64,000 bases of DNA from Anaerolineales bacterium. Lineage in GTDB: Bacteria; Chloroflexota; Anaerolineae; Anaerolineales; Villigracilaceae. Location of the stretch: positions 1,240,001 to 1,304,000 of the forward strand of contig JAHDWB010000001.1 in assembly GCA_023382595.1 (NCBI GenBank), read 5' to 3'. The notes below the pieces were generated by a model, which worked only from the letters and a program-made list of their open reading frames with translations, had not been told where the DNA came from and did not search any database. Positions 1-9,080 of this stretch are shown piece by piece (positions within the stretch are counted from its first letter, which is position 1; every line of letters starts with the position of its first letter). The position numbers and the translations under genes were made by a program.

Positions 1-796
1 GATTCAGTCCTTTTTCACTCGTGACATCAGCAATAGCCGGGGAAAATATCATGGTCAAAAGACCTACAAACATGCCGGTACATGCCCATCCCAGTAAAAT
101 GACATATTTTTTCCTAGCGGGGGATTTCCCCCAAATCCCAACTGCCAATAAAGATAAAAACAGAGCGGCAAGAGCGGTCGCGGTCGGCGGCTCGGAAAAC
201 CCAGCAATCACAAATGAAGAAAGAAAAATGACAATTCCAGCCCACAGGGGAACTGGTTGCGCAGCAGGGGTTCTCGCATTTTTAAGAAGAAATGCGGTCA
301 AAAATAACCCGAACACCAGCGGCGCGAAATGGGTCATCATGGATGAGCGCCAATATATAGTTTGAAAAAGATTGGGTGCTTGTAAAAAACTAAAGAAGCC
401 GAAAAACAATCCCCAGAAAAGATCGAAATGAATCAGCCAATCAATTTTCAAAAGCTTTCTTAACTCATATACCGTCCAAGTTAATCCAAAATACCACATG
501 ATAATCATGGAAACAGTGGAGAAAAGTATATTATTTTCACTCAGGGATTCGCTAATACCAACAAACAAAAGGTTCGAATATCGGTTCGCAGCCCTCCACG
601 CCCCAACAGAATAACGCTCAAGCACGGCATCAAGTGGTGACATATTTGTAACACGAACTGCTTCGCAGTAATCGTCGGCGAGATGTCGGGAAAAAGTACC
701 CAGATATACGTATGTGCCAACTGAAACCAGTAGAGCAACCATACTTAGACCGACAACATAAGCAAAATATTCGTTTTTTATTCCCTGCAACTTCAT
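1..796 (-). CDS. Partial polytopic membrane protein, DUF6056/GT-C-like
   Basis: The reading frame opens at an ATG at 796 and stays open to the left edge, giving the first 265 residues of a protein whose C-terminus lies outside the window. It starts with a membrane segment, then a short extracytoplasmic loop carrying an HLADDYCEA motif (about residues 38-46), then a chain of hydrophobic segments including one ending in FAPLVFG. The acidic DD pair after the first membrane helix resembles DUF6056 and other GT-C-like polyprenyl-sugar transferases or polymerases. That family call is by motif and architecture only. It is divergent from the GT-C-like gene at 1232 and probably belongs to the same surface-polysaccharide region. 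Confidence 0.7.
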   Translation of the reverse strand, partial: MKLQGIKNEYFAYVVGLSMVALLVSVGTYVYLGTFSRHLADDYCEAVRVTNMSPLDAVLERYSVGAWRAANRYSNLLFVGISESLSENNILFSTVSMIIMWYFGLTWTVYELRKLLKIDWLIHFDLFWGLFFGFFSFLQAPNLFQTIYWRSSMMTHFAPLVFGLFLTAFLLKNARTPAAQPVPLWAGIVIFLSSFVIAGFSEPPTATALAALFLSLLAVGIWGKSPARKKYVILLGWACTGMFVGLLTMIFSPAIADVTSEKGLN

Positions 797-1231
797 AAGG
801 AAAATCCTCATAGCATTCGCTCATCGGAGTGAGCAAGCTACTTATTAAAGGTGGTGTTTTTCAGACAAATGCGCCCAGCATCAAACAGGGTGCTATAAAA
901 TTGGCACGATTAAAAATGCGGTCTCGATACAACAAAGACTGCTCCACAATTCTTGTGGCAAATTTATTAATTATACATTCCTGTTCCTAGTTGTGATTCC
1001 ACTATAATTCCGTTTTTTACAGTGGGCGAAGTCACGACACGATACAAGAAAATCGAAACGTACCGCAGCAGTGCATCTCGGTCAAGATCCAAGGTTAAAG
1101 AAGAGATGTCTTGGTATACACAAGGCGGAATAATTGTAACGCAGGTTTATATTGCGGAATTGAGAGAAGGCTTATAATTCAGCGAATGGTAAGGTTTTTT
1201 TGCAAAAAACTCCACAGGTACACTGGAAGTT
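797..1231. other. Intergenic region between divergent membrane-protein genes
   Basis: No gene is visible in these 435 bases. A TATAAT at 1173-1178 with TTGCGG at 1152-1157 (15 bp spacer, shorter than ideal) could be the promoter of the gene at 1232. No convincing RNA structure or repeat was seen. Confidence 0.4.
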
Positions 1232-2770
1232 ATGGAATTATTAAAAAATATTGCAGATAAGCTCTGGGATAAATCGCTGATCATCGCGGGGGTGCTTTGT
1301 GCCTTACTTCCCACAAGTCCGCTGAACATGCCTCTCACATTTAGAGATTCGGGGGTATTTTTATACTTTGGCTGGAGGATCTTGAACGGCGAACTGCCCT
1401 ACCGTGACATATGGGATCACAAGCCGCCGGTCATTTTTTATATCAACGCTCTGGGGCTGGCGCTTACAGACAATTCGCGGTGGGGGGTATGGATAATTGA
1501 ACTTGTGGCATTATCAATAGCAGCATGGATTGGTTTTCAACTTGTCAAAAGCCTGTTCGGTCTTTCACCTGCCATTTTCAGCCTGCTACTTTGGCTATTA
1601 TCGCTTGTTCCTCTATTACAGGGAGGAAATTTCACAACAGAATATACGCTTCCACTACAGTTTGCTGCATTATGGTTGGCTTATCATATCAATGCATCCC
1701 GCCGCTCCAATTGGATGTATTTCCTCCTGGGTTTAACAGGAGCCATTACATTCTTCACCAAACAAACAGCCGTTGGGATTTGGATAGCCATCGTTCTATA
1801 TCTGACCATCCAACGATTATTCACAAAGCAGATCAGACAATGGTTTCATGAAATTGTCATCATCGCATTTGGCGGTTTGGCGTTTACTACATTCGTAATA
1901 GTATTTTTTTACATTCAGGGCGCACTTCCACAATTTTGGAGCGCAGCTTTCGAATACAACTTTGTTTACTCAACCCGTATCGTCGGGGGACTGGCTACTG
2001 CGCTGGATACCATCTCAAAAGGTGTCCGACCTTTAACCCGAACAGGGCTGCTACAATTCTCAATCTTGGGATTTATAGTTGCTATCGCACTGATCCTGCT
2101 CAGAAAAAAATCGGCCAAGGATACACTCCCGCTTCTTGCCATCGGGCTGGTTGATCTGCCCATCGAACTTTATCTCATCGGGATGCCCAGTCGCACCTTC
2201 CCACACTACTACATGACCATGCTTCCCGTTCTTGCCTTATTCGCGGGATTGGCTCTCTGGGCATTCATCAAGTTGATGGCAAATTGGCACATTCCCAATA
2301 TCGCAACCGGCATACTCATTCTCGGCATGGCAAGCTATCTAACGTGGAACTCTTTTTACATCTACATGGATCAACTGTACACGTACAGAAAGCTGACGAA
2401 AAACGAAACCATCATCGAGTACATCAAGGAAACGACATCCCCCGACGATACGGTCTTACTATGGGGCGCGGAGGCATCGGTCAATTATTTTGCTGAAAGA
2501 AAAAGCCCAACCCGTTTTGTATACCAATACCCGCTTCATCAAACGGGGTATGTTAACGATGAAATGATCAATGAATTTTTGGATGATATTATAAAAAAAA
2601 GTCCTGAACTCATTATTGACACCGGAACACAAAATCCACTTTACGGGTTTCCAATCAGTACGGATGCAATCATCAAAAAGATCGAGTATCTTAAAACTCA
2701 TTATTGCCAAGTACAGCGGATAGACACTTGGACAATCTATCAATTCTCAGAAAATGGCTGTGAGCATTGA
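1232..2770 (+). CDS. GT-C-type membrane glycosyltransferase-like protein (ArnT/PMT-like)
   Basis: A 512-residue polytopic protein with about ten hydrophobic segments. After the first membrane helix there is an acidic loop with DSGVFLYFGWRILNGELPY followed by RDIWDHKPP (about residues 38-67). This Asp-rich loop plus the KPP motif is typical of GT39/GT83-like (PMT_2) enzymes, which transfer sugars from polyprenyl-phosphate donors outside the membrane. The C-terminal 110 residues are soluble and hydrophilic, as in that family. Start is the ATG at 1232 with only a weak GGA upstream. Donor and acceptor cannot be read from the sequence. It is convergent with the glycan operon at 2786-9743. Confidence 0.75.
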   Translation: MELLKNIADKLWDKSLIIAGVLCALLPTSPLNMPLTFRDSGVFLYFGWRILNGELPYRDIWDHKPPVIFYINALGLALTDNSRWGVWIIELVALSIAAWIGFQLVKSLFGLSPAIFSLLLWLLSLVPLLQGGNFTTEYTLPLQFAALWLAYHINASRRSNWMYFLLGLTGAITFFTKQTAVGIWIAIVLYLTIQRLFTKQIRQWFHEIVIIAFGGLAFTTFVIVFFYIQGALPQFWSAAFEYNFVYSTRIVGGLATALDTISKGVRPLTRTGLLQFSILGFIVAIALILLRKKSAKDTLPLLAIGLVDLPIELYLIGMPSRTFPHYYMTMLPVLALFAGLALWAFIKLMANWHIPNIATGILILGMASYLTWNSFYIYMDQLYTYRKLTKNETIIEYIKETTSPDDTVLLWGAEASVNYFAERKSPTRFVYQYPLHQTGYVNDEMINEFLDDIIKKSPELIIDTGTQNPLYGFPISTDAIIKKIEYLKTHYCQVQRIDTWTIYQFSENGCEH

Positions 2771-2785
2771 TGCGTTTAGATAGTT

Positions 2786-3781
2786 TTATTCCTTATATCT
2801 TGTTCCTCGTGCCCGGAGAATCCTTTCCCGTACTTTCTCCAAATCAAGGAGACTTAAAATAGCAGATACAAATAGATTCATCCGCGCCAGAGCCGTGGGC
2901 GGGTGGATGGATAGCGCGCGAAACCATGCCGCGAGCGATTTTGCGGGAAGTCCGCCATCGAGCAGGTAGCGTGCGTCCACACGGTGGGCGGAGGCGCGGG
3001 CGCGGCGGTTGACTTTTTCCAGCAAAGGGGCAAAGTTTGGGTCTTGCGAAATCACATCCAAAATACGAAAGGCTTCGCGCCCGAACTCGGCGGCTTTGGC
3101 GCGATTCTTCGCTTCGGGGTGGTAGCGCGCGACTGACCAGATGTGATCGACATGCAAAAGTTTCCCATGTTGGGCGAGTTGGATCCACAAGAGATGGTCG
3201 AGTAAAAAATGAAAATCGAGATTGAGACCGCTTGTTTTTTGCAGGGCGGAGCGGCGCATGAAAACAGCGGGCTGTCCAATAATTTGGAAACATAACAAAT
3301 CTTCAAGCGTCAATTGTTTGTAATTCAAGGTGTTGAAAGTTTTGCCATTCTCATCCACGGCGAGCATATTTCCATAGATCAGGACTGCAGCGGGATTTTC
3401 GGCGAAGGCTTTTACCGCGGCACTGACGGTTCCGGGCAGATAATAATCGTCCGAATTAAGCCAGGCGATTATCTCGCCTGTGGCGCGGGTAAATCCCTTA
3501 TTGATGGCGTCGGCTTGTCCGCTGTCTTTTTCTGAAGTCCAATATGCAAGTTTTTCGGAATACTTTTTGATGATATCCACACTGCCATCCGTAGATGCGC
3601 CGTCAATGACGATGTACTCGATGCGCGGATAATCCTGATCGAGCACAGACAGCATGGTCTGCTCGAGGTATTTTGCCTGGTTATAGGATGGGGTGACGAT
3701 GGAAACGAGGGTCATCTCAAAGGGTGGGAAATGTTTAATAGGGGATTCAGGTTCGAGGTCGGAGTGAGGCGGGATTTTCAT
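2786..3781 (-). CDS. Family 2 glycosyltransferase
   Basis: A 331-residue GT-A fold enzyme. The N-terminal core reads TLVSIVTPSYNQAKYLEQT, then VIDGASTDGS, and the nucleotide-sugar/metal motif region WLNSDDYYLPG, all classic GT2 signatures. The last 100 residues are Arg/Ala-rich and may be a membrane-associating tail. Its ATG overlaps the stop of the DUF115 gene (3778) by 4 nt, so it is translationally coupled and is the last gene of the 9743-2786 operon. The first 24 residues precede the GT2 core; a start at Met23 is possible but the ATGA overlap favours the longer form. Likely role: adding a sugar to a surface glycan. Confidence 0.88.
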   Translation of the reverse strand: MKIPPHSDLEPESPIKHFPPFEMTLVSIVTPSYNQAKYLEQTMLSVLDQDYPRIEYIVIDGASTDGSVDIIKKYSEKLAYWTSEKDSGQADAINKGFTRATGEIIAWLNSDDYYLPGTVSAAVKAFAENPAAVLIYGNMLAVDENGKTFNTLNYKQLTLEDLLCFQIIGQPAVFMRRSALQKTSGLNLDFHFLLDHLLWIQLAQHGKLLHVDHIWSVARYHPEAKNRAKAAEFGREAFRILDVISQDPNFAPLLEKVNRRARASAHRVDARYLLDGGLPAKSLAAWFRALSIHPPTALARMNLFVSAILSLLDLEKVRERILRARGTRYKE

Positions 3782-4596
3782 CCGAAAAGAGAGTTGTAAT
3801 CCACTTTCGGGAAGACGGTCAGTTTACCGCCAACAGTCGCGTCGATCACTTCACGCCCTGCTTTTTGATAAGCTTCACGCGCCATGATGTAACCAACTTC
3901 GGATGTGTCGAGGTCGGGCAGCTGCCATTTGACGCCCTTCCCAAAGTAATTGGGCATGAAGTGATTGGGGTCGTCGCCTTCAGAGACAACGGTTTTGTTC
4001 GCATCGCCCTTGGACGCGAAGTTGTGATCCACACCGATGAGGATGGCTTGCTCAATGCCCATGTGAAAGGCGAGTTGCAGGGCGAGGTTGGTGACGGTTG
4101 CACCTTCCCACACACGCCCGCGGACATCGGCGGCGAATTTTGGTCCGGTGTAGGACGTGTAGACGAAAGTTGGGAGTTGGGAGATCGGCAAATTGGCGGG
4201 GTAATGACGATGCGAACGCCATGCAATGAATTGCGGGACTTGAAGGGCGAGAAAATCATTTGCAAATTGTTCGATGACGAGATCGTTGGTAACACAAATG
4301 TATGTGGTGGTGAAGCCAAGCTCAGGAAAGGCAAGATAGATGCGATTCATGCCGAACGTGATCTCATTCTTGAGTCTGCTGAGATCGGTCTGTTTGAGCG
4401 ATGGACCGTTGCCGATGATGAAGGCGCGTTTGCCTTTGTGAACATCCTTCAGCGCGGCGAGACGTTTGATACTCTCGCGCCGCCACGGATGGAAATAGGC
4501 GGCGGGAAGTTCGGGGATGCGGCGGATGCCGTCATAGGTGTTCCGCGCGAATTGCCAGACGGGCTGGGGAATGATGGATTTTATGGTCTGTTTCAT
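3778..4596 (-). CDS. DUF115 (MptE-like/Maf-type) family protein
   Basis: A 272-residue protein with the DUF115 core: GKRAFIIGNGPSLK (about 55-68), ITFGMNRIYLAF, then an ILIGVDHNF strand and a C-terminal DATVGGKLTVFPKVDY. DUF115 is found in archaeal 6-hydroxymethylpterin pyrophosphokinase and, more commonly in bacteria, in Maf-type nonulosonic-acid glycosyltransferases. Its neighbours (a CMP-sugar synthetase, GT2, SDR) favour a glycan role over pterin synthesis, but this is inference. The ATG overlaps the stop of neither neighbour upstream by more than 4 nt (4593-4596), fitting a coupled operon. Confidence 0.75.
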   Translation of the reverse strand: MKQTIKSIIPQPVWQFARNTYDGIRRIPELPAAYFHPWRRESIKRLAALKDVHKGKRAFIIGNGPSLKQTDLSRLKNEITFGMNRIYLAFPELGFTTTYICVTNDLVIEQFANDFLALQVPQFIAWRSHRHYPANLPISQLPTFVYTSYTGPKFAADVRGRVWEGATVTNLALQLAFHMGIEQAILIGVDHNFASKGDANKTVVSEGDDPNHFMPNYFGKGVKWQLPDLDTSEVGYIMAREAYQKAGREVIDATVGGKLTVFPKVDYNSLFG

Positions 4597-4946
4597 TCGG
4601 AGAGAAATTCTTTCCGCGAAAGATAAAGCACCGCCAACGTGACCGCGTTCAGAAGCATGAAAAGAACATCAACAAGCCCGACCTGATCGAAGATGGTCAG
4701 GATGATATTCAATGCCAGAACGGCGACTGCCAGCCAGTAGATGAGTTTCTTCCGTTTTTTCAATTGGAAGTAACAAAACAGCATGACGGCGGCATCCACG
4801 AACATGGCGAGAGCGTAGAATGCATACAGGGGAACCTGCTCGGGGTTTTGCCCAATCCTCAGCAGGGAGGCAAACCCAAACACGATGAGAATCGTTGCTG
4901 TCAGCAGGAACAAATAGCGTGTGAGTTGAAAGGTTGTGATCTTCAT
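4593..4946 (-). CDS. Small four-helix membrane protein
   Basis: 117 residues with four predicted hydrophobic helices separated by short basic loops (for example QLKKRKKLIYW). I do not recognise a named family. It resembles the next upstream gene (4954-5325) in size, helix spacing and the FAL/VLNAxL-type helices, so the two may be diverged tandem paralogues. Both are wedged between sugar-modifying enzymes and the DUF115 protein in the same operon, so a role in the membrane step of glycan assembly is possible but unsupported. Confidence 0.6.
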   Translation of the reverse strand: MKITTFQLTRYLFLLTATILIVFGFASLLRIGQNPEQVPLYAFYALAMFVDAAVMLFCYFQLKKRKKLIYWLAVAVLALNIILTIFDQVGLVDVLFMLLNAVTLAVLYLSRKEFLSE

Positions 4947-4953
4947 GATCGGC

Positions 4954-5325
4954 TCATTGGAAATAATATTTCTGCAGGGAAAGCAGACTCAACAAAATAA
5001 GAATATCCAAAATAAGGGCAGACATGTAAAGCGGATCGGGCAAGCCTGTGAACGCCAACACTGCGTTGAGAAGAACCGCAACAAGGGCGATCCCATACAC
5101 CGGTTTATCCCATGAGTCGAGTGTTCTCCCCAAAAGGAACATGACGGTCGCATTGAAGAGAAGAAAGAAGGCAGCCAGCACCGTGGGAAGTCCGTTCGAA
5201 TTCGCCACCATGTCAATGGATGTGACAATGGTGATGACAACCCACAACAAGGCATTCATGAAAAGGAGGGCGCGGGCTATGCCTCTTTGCCTTGCATACA
5301 CGATCTTCAAACGCTTTGTCTTCAT
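4954..5325 (-). CDS. Small four-helix membrane protein, probable paralogue of 4593-4946
   Basis: 123 residues, a basic N-terminus (MKTKRLKIVYARQRG) followed by four hydrophobic helices. No catalytic motif is visible. The ATG overlaps the stop of the SDR gene by 4 nt (5322-5325), so it is translated as part of the same operon. Similar in layout to its downstream neighbour. Function unknown. Confidence 0.6.
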   Translation of the reverse strand: MKTKRLKIVYARQRGIARALLFMNALLWVVITIVTSIDMVANSNGLPTVLAAFFLLFNATVMFLLGRTLDSWDKPVYGIALVAVLLNAVLAFTGLPDPLYMSALILDILILLSLLSLQKYYFQ

Positions 5326-6080
5326 TCCGTGCTCAACCGGGCTGTCGCGCCGCCGTCCACGATCATGGCTTGACCGGTCATGAAGGACGACTGTTCATTA
5401 TCCGCCAGGAAGTAAATGGCGTGGGCGATCTCCTCCGGCTTGCCAACCTTCCCGCTGACCGTCTTCCGCGCCAGATTATCGAGCCTTTCCTGTATATCGC
5501 CCGAACCGACATGTCCGCGCCCAAGCCCCGCACGCAGCATGGGCGTATCCACTGCGCCGGGCAAAATCGCATTGACACGGATATTATCCGGCGCAAACTC
5601 GATCGCCATGGCACGGGTCAGGGCGAGCAACCCGCCCTTGGACGCGGCGTACGCGGCGATATTGGTGGACGTCTGCACGGCGTGGACGGAGGAAACATTC
5701 ACGATTGACCCGCCGTTCCCAGCTTTGAGAAGCGGATACGCCAGCTTGACGCCAAGAAACACGGAACGCAAATTCGCCGCCATGACCGCATCCCACTCAT
5801 CGACGGTTGTTTCCACGAGTGGTTTTGCCACCTGTAACGCTGCATTGTTGACCAGGGCGTCGAGCGTATCGGAGAACGATTTTGCCTGCTCAAAAATCGC
5901 TTCCATGTCTTCGGGGCGCGAGATATCGGAGCGGATGAATGCTCCGTTTTGCGGGAAATCATCCCCGAAATCATTTCTGTCCACGCCGATGACGCGCCAG
6001 CCTTTTTCGGCAAAAAGCGCAACAGACGCTCGCCCGATTCCGCCCGCCGCGCCGGTGATAAGAAGAGTTCTATTTTCCAT
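5322..6080 (-). CDS. SDR-family NAD(P)-dependent oxidoreductase
   Basis: A 252-residue classical short-chain dehydrogenase. The nucleotide-binding motif TGAAGGIGRAS is at residues 9-19, the NNAA motif follows at about 87, and the catalytic Ser-Tyr-Lys triad is visible as VNVSSVHAVQTS and YAASKGG. The C-terminal PGAVDTPM segment is also typical. It lies between a 2-hydroxyacid dehydrogenase (10 nt overlap upstream) and a membrane protein (4 nt overlap downstream). In this setting it probably oxidises or reduces a sugar or sugar-acid intermediate. Substrate cannot be read from sequence. Confidence 0.9.
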   Translation of the reverse strand: MENRTLLITGAAGGIGRASVALFAEKGWRVIGVDRNDFGDDFPQNGAFIRSDISRPEDMEAIFEQAKSFSDTLDALVNNAALQVAKPLVETTVDEWDAVMAANLRSVFLGVKLAYPLLKAGNGGSIVNVSSVHAVQTSTNIAAYAASKGGLLALTRAMAIEFAPDNIRVNAILPGAVDTPMLRAGLGRGHVGSGDIQERLDNLARKTVSGKVGKPEEIAHAIYFLADNEQSSFMTGQAMIVDGGATARLSTE

Positions 6081-7032
6081 ATTTCAATCCACTTGAATCG
6101 ATTCCCAGCCCGTCCAGCAAATTTCGGATCGTATTCCAATGCACCCGCTCCCATGCCGCCGGGCTGGAGTTGGAATTATGCGGCGCGAGCATGACATTAT
6201 CCATCTTCAACAACGGACTATCGAGCGGAAGAGGTTCATGCTCGAAGACATCCAGCGCCGCGCCTCCAACTTGACCGGAATTGAGTGCCGCGACCAAAGC
6301 CTTTTCCTCCACGATGGGACCGCGCGCAGTGTTGATCAGCACCGCTGTGGATTTCATCTTCGCAAGCGTATCTGCATTGATGAGGTGATGGGATGTCGGG
6401 TTGAGATCACAGTTGATGGAAACAAAATCGGAATTCGATAATAGGTGTTCGAGATTTGTCATCTCGATGCCGGTTTCTGTGACGAAGACATGGTCGATCT
6501 CCACAATGTCCGTGCCAATGACTTTCATGCCGAACGCCCGCGCGCGGCGCGTGACCGCCTTGCCGATGGTACCGACACCGATCACGCCTAAAACGCATTC
6601 GCTCAATGCCTTGCCGGGAATTTTCTCCCATTCACCGCGCTTCATCGCCAAATCCATCCACGGCGTGCGGCGGGCGAAGGCGAGCATATAACTAATGACA
6701 GTATCCGCAACGGGGGTGGTAAACGCATTCAGCGTTCGACCAATTTTGACGTTGAAGCGGGAACAAGCCTCAGCGTCGATTGAATCGATGCCCGTCCCCC
6801 ACTTGGAGATGACCTTCAAACGCGGGATGCAGGCTTCGATCACCCGCGCGGTGTAGCGGTCATCGCCGCAGATCGTGCCGTCGAATTGACCGGCATACAT
6901 CAACAGATCTGCTTCTTCCATGCGCTCCCGCACATCCGGGACGATGAGTTCGATGCCATATTCCGCCAGCACAGGGCGGAAACGATCAAGAAAGGGAATC
7001 ATGTACGGAGCGGTCATCAATACGGTTGGCAT
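6070..7032 (-). CDS. D-isomer-specific 2-hydroxyacid dehydrogenase (SerA-like)
   Basis: 320 residues, the length of a phosphoglycerate-dehydrogenase catalytic core without ACT domain. It has the Rossmann motif LGVIGVGTIGKAV (about 148-160), the INTARGPIVEEKAL stretch with the substrate-binding Arg, GGAALDVFEHEPL with the catalytic Glu, and MLAPHNSNSS with the catalytic His. Embedded between a GT-C-like gene (2 nt gap) and an SDR (overlap), so it more likely acts on a hydroxyacid or deoxy-sugar acid for glycan synthesis than in serine synthesis. Confidence 0.85.
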   Translation of the reverse strand: MPTVLMTAPYMIPFLDRFRPVLAEYGIELIVPDVRERMEEADLLMYAGQFDGTICGDDRYTARVIEACIPRLKVISKWGTGIDSIDAEACSRFNVKIGRTLNAFTTPVADTVISYMLAFARRTPWMDLAMKRGEWEKIPGKALSECVLGVIGVGTIGKAVTRRARAFGMKVIGTDIVEIDHVFVTETGIEMTNLEHLLSNSDFVSINCDLNPTSHHLINADTLAKMKSTAVLINTARGPIVEEKALVAALNSGQVGGAALDVFEHEPLPLDSPLLKMDNVMLAPHNSNSSPAAWERVHWNTIRNLLDGLGIDSSGLKYGK

Positions 7033-7034
7033 TA

Positions 7035-9065
7035 TTACTCACAAATCCTTTTTTGAATGAACTCTTCCATTTCAGCGGATAATCTTTCTCGCTCCGCGAA
7101 CTTCGTCATATTGTTACAGGTTTGCACACGCAGAAACTTATCCGAGACGATGATGCGCGTCATCTCGCGCAGGCGTTCCACATCGCCCAGCATTGCATAT
7201 GCTTGAAAGAATGGCATCCACTCCAAACTATCGTTGGGATAATAGCCGTTCTCGAGCGCCTCTTCATGCAACAAGGGAATTTGATTCCAATCACCGCGCT
7301 GGCGGGCAAGGTCTGCTTTTTGATAATAATAGCACCAACCACGCTCCGGCTCCGCGCCAAACACAGCCGCAGGCGGAGTTGGCGACTCGCCATCCGTGAT
7401 AACAGCATCCAAGCGCGAGTACGGCGCGACCAGTACCAGCCGTTCGGCATCCACAGGGGAGAGTTCCGGCGCATCCCCGTCAATGAAGCGCACGCATGTA
7501 TCCGAACGGGATTGGATCATCACTAAAACATTCCCAAAATCACGCTCCAGATAATTGCCGCGCCGCAAAGGCGTCTCCATGCTTCCATTTGTGAGTACCT
7601 TATTGACCGTTTCACCGTTCAACACGGCGGCGGGCAGTTTCACCACCACAGGCACGTTGTTTTGTTTCTCCGGGTAATAGATGAAATTCGCCGGTCCCCA
7701 AATGAAATAGTCCTCGCTCAATGAACTGCCGGGATATGACGCGAGCAGGGTCACGCCCTCTTCAATCATCGGCGCGCGCCATGCCGCCTGCCACCAGAAA
7801 TTACGCGTCGCTTCGGTTTCGTAGGCATAACGAATCGTGTTGCCGTAATGGGTCAACGCCGCGATGGAAACAAGTATGCCCAGCACCGCGATCTGTGTGC
7901 CGCGCCGTGCAATGCCTTCAATGAGCAGCGCCAGCAGCATCACCGCGCCGATGGAAGCGATCAGTGAATACCGTGAATAATCGGGCAAGGTGACATGGCG
8001 ATTGACAAGGATGACAGGGATCAATCCGCCCGCCATGGTGAGGAGACTGATGAACAGCGTTTCGCGCATCCTGCCCGTATCGGAGCCCGAATCAATTTCT
8101 GACGATTTTCCTCCCACCCAACGGATCCCGTATAACAATGCCGCCGCGGCGGCGATCGCCAATGCGCTCCCTGCCGCCATATCCTTCAAACGCATGGGAA
8201 ACGCCAGTTGATACATCGGCAAACTCCATGCCACCAGCGTTACCGTGAAAAAATCTTGGATCAGATAATTCAGCCACCATAGACCTGTCATGGGCGATGA
8301 TAAAAATTGCGATAACTGCGCCCCCACATCCGTGGCGCGGCGCTCGGATTCAAAGAAGAACAGCCGCCAAACAAGAAATCCCGCCGCGATGAGCAGGAAA
8401 GGCAAACTGACGGAAACGATCTTCCCCGCCTTCTGCCGGAAATTTTCTCCCTGTGTGCGCCACATTAACAAAGCGACGCACGCAAAACGGAATACTTCGA
8501 TCCCCACAAAATATTCCATCTGACTTAGATATCCCCATCCCGCCAGAATGGAACCTGCAATCAATAAGATTTTCTGCGTACGCTCAACCGCCAAAACCGA
8601 TCTGACCGTCAATGCCACCGAAAGTGTCGCCAAAAACAAGCCAAGGATGTGCGATTGATAGTCGATCGCGTTCGGCATGGACAGAAAACCCGGGTAAATC
8701 GCGAACAGCATTCCGGTGACCAATGCGAAAAGATTCCGGCGTTCCCCCCACAGCATATGCATCGTCCAATAGACAAACACGCCGCCAAAAGCGCGAAATA
8801 GGAATGCGCTCAGGTGATACCAAAGCGGGTCGAACCCGAACAGCGAAAATAGCGGGATCATCGCCAATGCGCGCCCGGGACGGTCAATGCCGAATATCTC
8901 GTGGAAGAAACCGGCATCCTTGACCTGCATGTCATACATCAGATACCAGTCATCGTTGAGATAGTCGATCTGGTTCACCAAAGGCAAATAAGCGATCCCT
9001 GCGATCACCAAGATCAGCAGGGCGCCAGACCAGAACAAACCGAGTTTCACTCTAAATTTCTGCAT
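7035..9065 (-). CDS. Large GT-C-like membrane protein
   Basis: 676 residues. About ten membrane helices span residues 12-430, with an acidic motif YLNDDWYLMYD after the first helix, as in GT-C lipid-linked sugar transferases. The remaining 240 residues are soluble and end in a short helical, TPR-like stretch (for example LHEEALENGYYPNDSLEW). I do not recognise a specific subfamily. It sits 2 nt from the dehydrogenase and 15 nt from the CMP-sugar synthetase, so it is part of the glycan operon and may transfer the sugar made there. Confidence 0.7.
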   Translation of the reverse strand: MQKFRVKLGLFWSGALLILVIAGIAYLPLVNQIDYLNDDWYLMYDMQVKDAGFFHEIFGIDRPGRALAMIPLFSLFGFDPLWYHLSAFLFRAFGGVFVYWTMHMLWGERRNLFALVTGMLFAIYPGFLSMPNAIDYQSHILGLFLATLSVALTVRSVLAVERTQKILLIAGSILAGWGYLSQMEYFVGIEVFRFACVALLMWRTQGENFRQKAGKIVSVSLPFLLIAAGFLVWRLFFFESERRATDVGAQLSQFLSSPMTGLWWLNYLIQDFFTVTLVAWSLPMYQLAFPMRLKDMAAGSALAIAAAAALLYGIRWVGGKSSEIDSGSDTGRMRETLFISLLTMAGGLIPVILVNRHVTLPDYSRYSLIASIGAVMLLALLIEGIARRGTQIAVLGILVSIAALTHYGNTIRYAYETEATRNFWWQAAWRAPMIEEGVTLLASYPGSSLSEDYFIWGPANFIYYPEKQNNVPVVVKLPAAVLNGETVNKVLTNGSMETPLRRGNYLERDFGNVLVMIQSRSDTCVRFIDGDAPELSPVDAERLVLVAPYSRLDAVITDGESPTPPAAVFGAEPERGWCYYYQKADLARQRGDWNQIPLLHEEALENGYYPNDSLEWMPFFQAYAMLGDVERLREMTRIIVSDKFLRVQTCNNMTKFAERERLSAEMEEFIQKRICE

Positions 9066-9080
9066 GGTTCGCGGATGGGC

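Noticed and set aside
3865-4626. A 253-codon plus-strand open frame opposite the DUF115 gene
   Set aside because: It is fully antisense to a gene with recognisable DUF115 motifs and operon overlaps; the translation lacks any family motif.
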